A stretch of 64,000 nt of DNA from Pseudopyrenochaeta lycopersici (lineage: Eukaryota > Ascomycota > Dothideomycetes > Pleosporales > Pseudopyrenochaetaceae). Shown here one piece after another: positions 56,908 to 64,000 of the stretch; positions within the stretch are counted from its first letter, which is position 1, and every line of letters starts with the position of its first letter. The position numbers and the translations under genes were made by a program. Below the pieces are notes generated by a model. The model saw only the letters and a program-made list of their open reading frames with translations, was not told the DNA's origin and did not search any database. Location: NCBI GenBank assembly GCA_003313425.1, contig NHZP01000019.1, forward strand, positions 186,001-250,000, read 5' to 3'.

Positions 56908-58480
56908 AGCGATGGCTCACACTATCACACACGAGTAGTGAATCAATGGTGGTGTGGCGCTATTAAAAGTGTAACCCGTGCAAGTGCGAGCTGAGTACCC
57001 AATGGTAGGGCCTTTGTACAACAATACCCTGGGAAGCCGTTTGCGGCAGTCCCATATACTTGCTGGCAAGATTTCGCGAATGATAACAACGCAGCGAGCA
57101 AAGAAAGTGAAAATTTTGAAAACAGCATGCGAAATTTCGCGTGAATTGTTGTAGATATCGCCATTTTGAGCCCGATAATATTGAATACTAATGTTTCGGT
57201 CTTCGCGTCATGGTGAAATGGTGATGTCATGTACAAAAAATCAATGCACGGAGTCGCACTTTAGCCTCGCGTCGGCGCCCGTTGAAGACCGAGATTGAGA
57301 AATACACCCCTTAAATGCGATCGATCTACGATTCGCTCAGCCTCGTTGAATAATCGTCCCCGGTTTCCGTTTGCGATTGCGCTAGGAGCCCGCGGATTGC
57401 GAAGTTGTGCGCTCATCAAGTCGCATCGCACGTATGCATTCTCTACTCTCTAAGGTTGAACCAGAATGACTACGTTAGACTCTCAGATTGTCGGCCTTTG
57501 CCTTACAAACTGACCCTCGAATTACGAAGGTGAGAAAGCCGAATCTCGCGCTAAACCCACAGTAAGCGACCGGACGAATTCGTCTGAACAGATCTGCGTA
57601 ACGATGCGCTCATTCCCAACTGCACATATGCAAGACGACGCCAAGTAGTGCTTTTTCCAACAACTGCTTGGCATTACAGAGTTCAGCACTCGTATTTGTC
57701 GTCGTTGTCAATCGGAACCTCTTTTGCAATTTCCTTAACCTGTCGTCAGGCCACGTTATAAGGTTTTGTGAGGATCTGCATCTACATACACTTTCGTCGT
57801 TTGGGACGTCGTATGAACAAGCTCTTTTTACTCTTTTCTGTAGGATATTCATTTGATTATTACAGGATTCCTGTTCATTAGGAATATGACTGCCTTTCTT
57901 TTGGACGTGTTCTGAGGGCAATCTTTCTGGCTCTAATGTGGCCCTTCACATCCATAAGAAATGACACCATCTTTAGAGTTTCGCATCACCAAAAGCAAAT
58001 AGAACCATAAGCTTTGCCATGAATACAATAATGACTAGAGAAGAGCCCTTGACAAGCAAGAGCGTAGCCAATTTGACTTCATGCCATGAGCTGTATTGCG
58101 GGTGGAGCAGAAAGATCAATGACTGCTCCTCCCAAGACTCGTGCCTATATGAGGCTTGTAGTCAGCTTACACAATGTCAACTGAACACCCCTAGCTTTTG
58201 TTTATACGATTACGAATTACTATGTTGATTACATGGTCAGAGTGATGCATGTACTTGAAAGAAGATGGTCTCGTGCGCGAGGACATACGTGTATAGAAAA
58301 GGAATGATGATGAACATAATATACAGTATCCTAGCCACTCCCTATCTCCGACGCCAATATACGCCATGTCCGTAAAGTTACCCTAGACAATCTTCCTTAG
58401 CTATCTAATCTTTCCGAACAAGTTCTTTGCCTCTCAAATAACCTATCAAACATTCAACCATAACTCTTCCAATATCCCTC
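56908..58480. other. Intergenic region, ABC transporter promoter
   Basis: About 1.6 kb. The 200 bp before the ABC gene hold a small open frame, ATG near 57127 to a stop at 56943, that could be an upstream ORF. Further left no gene or RNA was recognised; the segment 57560-58480 is AT-rich. Confidence 0.4.
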
Positions 58481-59692
58481 CTAGTTGTTGAGGCCTTGGT
58501 GCTTCATCTGCACCAAGAGCATGCCAAGCTGGGGTCCCATAACAGCAAAGGCCTCAAAGACGAGGACGTGCACAATAATGAATACCATACCCGACAGGAT
58601 GAAGAAGACCTTGATGAAAAGCTTTATGAGACGGCGGCGAGCCTCCCAGTTGAACGAGCGCCACGCATCCAAAAAGCCCACGACACCAGTGCCACCAAGA
58701 ATCTTGGACACGACCTTTCCGCCAAAAGTACGATCGAAGGGGATGATGGTGTCCTGATCCTCAGGCAGAATGGAAGCCTCGATGCGGACGAGCGTGACAA
58801 TGGCAGGGAGGCAGAGGAAGAGCGTGCAAGAGATGGCAAGGATGACAACAGCGATCAAGCGGACAATGAGGGATGTCCATTGCGCTCCATTGTAATCGCC
58901 AATATTTTCCTGATCGAGCTTGTGCAGGCCGAAAATGAAAGCGAGACCGGCAGTTAGGTAGAGGCTAATGTACGGCATGGCGGCCTCGATGGCGGCTGGG
59001 AGGGCTAGGGTCTTCCAGTTGCTCTTGGCGGGGATGCGCTGCCAGAATGTCTTATCGGTAGGCATGCTGACCACCTTGTGGGTCCAGGAGGCGTGCAAGT
59101 TAGCAAGAGCGGCACCAGAGAGACCAGCAACCAAGACAGCCTGCCCAGGAACATTGGGGAGGACAGCAGTAAGAGTCTGAGCGACAAAGGCGAAGCAGAT
59201 GGCGTAGAGGAAATGAATCTTGATTCCCCTGAAGCGGGCCCAGCGACCGGCGTTGGCAACAAGATGCTTGATGGTACCGCGGATGCTGGAGGTGATGGGC
59301 TTCTGGTGGACGAGTGTGATCACAGGTCCGGTCTCAAGGAGGCCTTCCTTCTCAGCTTTGTCGCCGGATTCGTGGGTAGAAGGGGAGATAGTGATGGCTG
59401 CGACGGGAGATTCAACCATGCACAAAGTAGCAACGACTTCTTGCAGCATGTAGGAGACCTGCCACCTTTATCAGCCTCGCTCTTCGCTATCGTGGGAGTG
59501 GTAGAGGGGCCAACTTACGAGGCTCATAAACATCATGCTGACCATCAGGCTCACATAGAGCAACACGAAGCCCCAAGTTGGTATCTCAACTTTCTCGCCC
59601 TCGCCATTCTGAACGGTTACAGCGCGCTTGACAAAGGACGCTGTGTGAGGGTGGGAGAAGCCGCGACGGGCTAGTTCGAGGAGTACCGCCAT
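58481..59692 (-). CDS. Conserved multi-pass membrane protein, unknown function
   Basis: Two exons: 59692-59519 and 59458-58481; 383 aa. The ATG at 59692 is the first in frame; upstream there is only a TTG. The 60-nt intron is removed in phase 0 after SLMVSMMFMSL. There are about seven hydrophobic segments. These include WGFVLLYVSLMVSMMFMSL, then HFLYAICFAFVAQTLTAVLP, then VLVAGLSGAALANLHASW; then ISLYLTAGLAFIFGL, LIVRLIAVVILAISCTLFLC, and near the end FFILSGMVFIIVHVLVFEAF. The charged motif RIEASILPEDQDTIIPFDRTFGG lies between the last two. The plan is a conserved fungal membrane protein that I cannot assign to a function. It sits at the start of a run of three minus-strand genes. Confidence 0.82.
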
Positions 59693-60774
59693 GTTGCCAC
59701 TATTCTCAGTGGCACGATACAAGCGAAGAAAGACTAAGAAGAGAAGCAGTAATATTGTTATTTAGAAAGCAAAGGTACAAATGAAAGGCAACGTTGTGGG
59801 AGTTGACAAGAAGTGGTCCGTCTTCTCAACGTCCGTAGTTGAAGCGGCACAGGAGGCAAAGCCAAGAGGCTGTGCTGACCTGACGCAACAACGGGGGTGA
59901 ACGGTTGCCTAATGCGCATTGACCACCTGAGATCCTTCCAGGCGTCGCTTGCGTGCTATAATTGGCTTTGTCTCAGGTCCTACGGACAAGAAAACCGCCA
60001 TAAATCCTGTTCTGGAATTTAGAACCAAGGCCAGGTTTTCTAATAAATGTCAAAATGTCCGCCGCACATGACACGTAAAGAAGTACCAAATGAGGCACAT
60101 GTTGCGAAACGTCCAGCTTCCTTCCGCAACTGCTGCGGCGAGGTACCTAGATACAAAGTTTGTGCCGTAATGGAGGCACAATGACGGGCAGTAGCGAGCG
60201 GTATCCAATACCTTCGGGCAACGTGTTTGATGTATGAAATGGTCCAGCCAATCATGCCGGTTGCCTGAGGTGAGAGGGCCCCGCCATGCTTTCCAACAAT
60301 GATGGCTTCATATACTTTTCCTCTTGAATCTGCCTGAGCGCATATCCAGTATAAAATCACGGATGCAGGGAAGCTTTCTAAAAAAAAGACAGCGTCTCAT
60401 TAAACTATCCCAACGAACTATATGATGGGAAACAAAACTCCTGTATTTCCATGCCCGTCGAACCAGTCTCCATCCATGACAGACAGTTCTGCCCTTCCAG
60501 GTGATGACAAATAAGGGAGATATGAAAGCGCTAGACTAGATACTGAGAAAGGAGCTTTTGAGAAATTGTGGTACACAAGCGCTAATACGTCCAATTTGAA
60601 GGCTTCGTGGAAATGTGCCGAAACCGTGCATAATTCGTCATCCGTAGTCATCGTGAAGATGTATGCGTATGAGAGAGAGATAGACGTGCAGGTAATCGAA
60701 TGGGCCAGGTGCGAGGTTCACAGAGGTTGACTGCTTGCGAGCTGTTCAGCGTCTGCTGGCTTAGCCACAACGAT
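59693..60774. other. Intergenic region, no supported gene
   Basis: Promoter of the membrane-protein gene and 3' flank of the reticulon gene. A minus-strand frame at 60040-60360 (106 codons) has no recognised domain. Confidence 0.4.
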
Positions 60775-62250
60775 TTACAGGGCGGGCTGCGCAACGGGCT
60801 TGGCCGCAACCTCCTCTTCCTCGTCGGAAGACTCGACAGGAAGATCATGCGTAGGGGCAGGAGGGAAGTTCTCCTTCTTGACTTCGGGCGAGGTTGAACG
60901 ACCGCGGTACTGGTTGACAGTCTCCTGGGCCTTGGCCGTGGCTTGCTGGGTGTAGCCTTGCACAGTCTTGACAGCATTTCCAGCATGCTGGTTTGCAAGT
61001 TCTTTGACCTGCTTGGCCTGCTGGTTGGCAATGCTGTAACCCTTCTCGATCTGAGCATCGATGACCTCCTTGTTTTTGATATAAATAAGCGGGCCGAGGT
61101 AGGTGACGAGGGTCGCGATCAAGCCCAAACCCCAAAGAGGGACGAACTTGATGAGGAAGTAGGAGATCAGAGACGCGAAGAAAGCCTAAGCAAGAAGGGT
61201 GGTTAGCTACAAGTTCTGCATGTTGGCTTTGAGTACGGGGCCGCCCAAACACCTTCGTGCCCCAGGGTTTACCGCAGAGTGTCAACTTACAGCGATGGTA
61301 ACATAGACGTTCTCGGCGAAGACAATCCGTTGAGACTCAATGACGAAGAAGTTGATGAACTGCTCAAAATCGTCTGTTAGGCGCTCAAGTGAAGCTTTGG
61401 GGATGGTGAAGTATTGTCGAGGCCTGAACTGAGAGGTGAGACCTCGTCCGAATGCCAACTGTCCCGCAACCTCAGCCGTTGCGGTTGCACCAAGTGTAAC
61501 ATAGACAGCCTTGAAGAAGTAGCGGATCACGTTGAGGTATCGTGCGGCGAAGATGAAGAGGATGGTAGAAGCAAAGGCGATTCCGGTTGCACGTGGATTC
61601 TTCCAACTCAGAAGTCGGTAGAACAAGCTGTGGTAGTCTGCTGACCGTCAGTCATTTTGTCACACACAGAGCTCGAGAGCTGCCTACGGGTGAGGTTCTG
61701 GCCGGTGGCCGTCTTCTGGTCCGGGACCGTTCGGGCATTTGCAAGGTCAGCAAATTCGTCCCGGGTCTTTGCACCCTCTGCCTTAACATTCTGAGCTACA
61801 GGTCCTGTAAAGTTAAGCAAATGTGTCGTGTGCAGGCATTTTGGGCATCTGTGTCGCGAGACCACGATTAGCTCTTGTTTTGGGCAAACAGAGAAAGTCT
61901 GCTGTACTGACCTCACCGTTCAGGACTGTGCCCTTTGCGTTTTGCACGGCCGGGTGGTTGTTTGCGGCAGACATGGCGTGCTGTGCTGCTGTGCGGATGT
62001 TAGGATAGGAAACGTGGTGTGCGAGGTGCAGATAAGACTGTCAGGTATGGCGTTAGTTTGCGTCTCGGCACGGTCGGAGGCGCTTTGTCCCACGTACCTC
62101 ACTCTCCAAGATGCTGTCCTTTGTTTTTATCGCACTGTTTTGCAGATTCTGATTTGAAGTGCCGTTGGATTGTTGATGCTGGTCCAGAGGTGAAGAAGGA
62201 TCGAGATCAATCAAGCCCGTGTTGAGCTCCACGCGCGGTGCTTCAGACAT
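60775..62250 (-). CDS. RTN1: Reticulon-like ER-shaping protein
   Basis: Five exons: 62250-62098, 62037-61917, 61804-61688, 61637-61291, 61185-60775; 382 aa. Reticulons curve ER tubules and help nuclear pore assembly. The N-terminal 130 residues are polar and variable, with fungal-reticulon marks NHPAVQNAKGTVLNGPVAQN and DLANARTVPDQKTATGQNLT. The reticulon homology domain starts at HYHSLFYRLLSWKNPRATG and has two long hydrophobic hairpins. The first spans about 148-185 (ATGIAFASTILFIFAARYL). The second starts at 247 (AFFASLISYFLIKFVPLWGL). The loop between them holds RQYFTIPKASLERLTDDFEQ. The C-terminal tail is coiled and ends in an acidic stretch (ESSDEEEEVAAK). The second intron donor at aacg|GTGAGG is favoured over GTCAGT because it restores NGPVAQN. 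The symbol follows yeast. Confidence 0.92.
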
Positions 62251-63146
62251 GTTTGAGGCCGGCAGTTACTTTCAGATATCTTCAGTTGAGCAAGGGTTGG
62301 AGCGGGGTATGGCTGGTGGATGGAGTGTATAAGCTGAGAATTAAAGCAGAGGAAATCAACAGAGACTATGGAATCGTTGTACAAAGCAATGACGCTAGGT
62401 ATTTGGGCAGGCGCGACTGTCGTGTGCGCAATTTTGCCATGACGTTGTGGTCAATACGCAACAAACAAATCATGGCCGTGCCACTGCCAGCATCGCACCA
62501 TACAGGTTTCACTTTCTCAGCATCCTATGTCATAGGTACGAACGAGCACCCCTTGTCGCAGTCCCTCCACGGCGCGTTGCTGCGTGTCAAGCTGCTCTTT
62601 TCGTGGGGTGCCTTATGCTTTCCATTTTCGTGATGCCCCTAATTTGGGCAGTTTCGCATGTGAAAGCCGGTCTTAGCTCCTCAACCCTTTGCATGACGCA
62701 ATAGCACGCTTGATGTAAACTCCAACACCATCTCAAGACATGATCCCTCGTGAATCTCCCTGAATACTTTATGCTCTCGTGATCACCCACCTGATGAAGA
62801 GGTAAGACCTTGCGTCTGTCAGGTCCCGGTGCATGTGTCCCTGCGTCAAACCCCCTGTCCAATGAGACCAGCCATCCGTCAGGCAGTACATTTCACGTTT
62901 GATATGCTCTTTTCCCCTCGGTGCAAATCAACACTGCAGTGCCTGATCATTTTGCAGACGTCATGCGGAATCAGAAGTAAAGTCTCCCATACGGTCAAAT
63001 CAAGCTAACCTCTATTGGCCTTGTGGCTGAAAGGCTCCTCGGAGAGTCAGGTGCACTCATTTTGATCTCGCTGATGTCGATTCAAGTTCAGGTCCATAAC
63101 ATCGTTACATTTTTCGATAAAGAGCTCTCGGAGTTCAAAGCTCCTT
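62251..63146. other. Intergenic region, no supported gene
   Basis: Promoter of the reticulon gene and 3' flank of the oxidoreductase. Nothing else was recognised. Confidence 0.4.
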
Positions 63147-64000
63147 CTACAAGCCAACATCGATGGGTATGTTCTCTCTCATCGATGCTTTTATCGCATC
63201 GCAAACTTTTACTGCTTGCAGTCCCTCAGAGCCCGAACATCGCGGAGCTTCCTCACCCCGAATAACCTCAATGAAATTCTTTATTTGAAGTTCAAAAGGA
63301 ATACTCAGTTCTGGTATTTCAAACTTGTTGCTTTGTAGTTGCTCAGTCCAGCTCTTATTTCCCGTCTTATACGTCCAGTGTGTTAAATCAGGAATACTTA
63401 AACTTCCTTCCGAACCGAACACCCTATAAAAGTCCTGTCCGATCTTGGGAATGGTTGGGTTCTCGCCCGTTCCAGCCTCGAAATTATGAGGCGATGGGAC
63501 TGCATCTGAGAGCAGAAACGTGCCTACCATACCGTTGGCGAACCTGAGCGTGATGGCTGCACCCTCTTCTGCTGAGTATCCTCTCTGGCTCAGTGACTTC
63601 TCAGCATATACACGAATGATAGGACCGAATAGATGATGAAGGATATCGACCTCATGGATGAGGTTGATAAGGATAGGACCCGCTGAGTCGAGGCGTCGCC
63701 AATCAGTCGGAGGATCAAAATACGACAGTGGTTTGAAAGTCGTCCATAAGCCATTTACAGCAATGAGACGACCTAGCGAAGGAATTAACTCCTTTGTAGC
63801 CACTACATAGGGATTGAAGCGGCGATGATGTCCAATCAATAAATGCCGATCATGTTTCACAGCGCATTCTATCTGCATCTCGTTCAGCGCTCTTACGCCG
63901 CAATCATGTGGAAGAACATACCAGGTCCCGGCCACTGACTACATCAACTGATATCGGCTTCTCACAAAGCACATGAACAGAGCTCTCAAGTAGCTCCTTT
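63147..64000 (-). CDS. Gfo/Idh/MocA-family oxidoreductase, 5' end outside window
   Basis: Partial: two exons seen, 63922 to beyond 64000, and 63872-63147, with a 49-nt intron. The family uses NAD(P)(H) to oxidise or reduce sugars, inositols and related alcohols. The first visible exon reads LLESSVHVLCEKPISVDVVS and includes the EKP signature at the nucleotide-domain edge. Exon 2 continues KHDRHLLIGHHRRFNPYVVA, then PILINLIHEVDILHHLFGPI (with the conserved His-Asp pair used in catalysis), GAAITLRFANGMVGTFLLSD, and a C-terminal FIEVIRGEEAPRCSGSEGLQAVKV. The N-terminal Rossmann GxGxxG part lies outside the window. A myo-inositol 2-dehydrogenase-like or sugar dehydrogenase role fits equally well. 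Confidence 0.9.

Noticed and set aside
60040..60360. 106-codon frame on the minus strand
   Set aside because: No recognisable domain or neighbours that support it; probably chance in spacer DNA.
1..64000. Search by eye for CRISPR arrays, insertion sequences, terminal repeats, rRNA and tRNA genes
   Set aside because: None could be supported; the genome is eukaryotic, and no intact transposase, reverse transcriptase or tRNA cloverleaf was seen.

Overview
This window is nuclear DNA of a filamentous ascomycete (Pezizomycotina). The class is less certain; a Dothideomycete is my best guess. Genes lie on both strands and carry short GT-AG introns, mostly 41-66 nt, with TGCTAAC/CTAAC-like branch sites. 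The proteome is fungal: PDR-type ABC transporter, Kre9/Knh1-like cell-wall protein, tannase-family esterase, ATP-dependent PEP carboxykinase, reticulon and dynactin p27. Exon joins were worked out by hand from reading frame, splice signals and family conservation. The 23 protein loci include one decayed relic and one gene cut by the window end. There is one RNA gene.

Layout. 1.5-5.5 kb: an inactive E2-like (UBC-fold) protein and a von Willebrand A-like protein, both +. 7.2-10.8 kb: a long mucin-like single-pass membrane protein (-). 11.4-14.5 kb: a short-chain dehydrogenase (-) divergent from a mitochondrial Obg GTPase (+). 15.2-15.4 kb: a U6 snRNA gene that appears split by a spliceosomal intron carrying a Pol III B box. 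15.4-18.4 kb: an AT-rich, gene-poor stretch with a decayed ORF. 18.5-21.9 kb: a Kre9-like wall protein and an unknown membrane protein (both -). 22.7-34 kb: Hsp90 activator Aha1, a serine carboxypeptidase, a large acidic low-complexity protein and a membrane-anchored carboxylesterase (all +). 35.2-40.9 kb: an accessory-looking pair, a dynamin-like large GTPase (+) with one in-frame TGA, facing a polytopic membrane protein (-). 41.2-41.9 kb: dynactin p27 (-), followed by about 2.5 kb of apparently empty sequence. 44.4-50.4 kb: a tannase-family esterase (+), a class III aminotransferase (-) and PEP carboxykinase (-). 51.9-56.9 kb: a full-length PDR/ABCG transporter (-). 58.5-64 kb: a conserved membrane protein, a reticulon and the 3' part of a Gfo/Idh/MocA oxidoreductase (all -).

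Most genes are independent housekeeping or surface genes, not a pathway cluster, and I see no biosynthetic cluster. The points most worth following are the split U6 gene, the GTPase/membrane-protein pair with its lone nonsense codon, and the tannase-family enzyme that has lost both cysteines of the CS-D-HC motif together.
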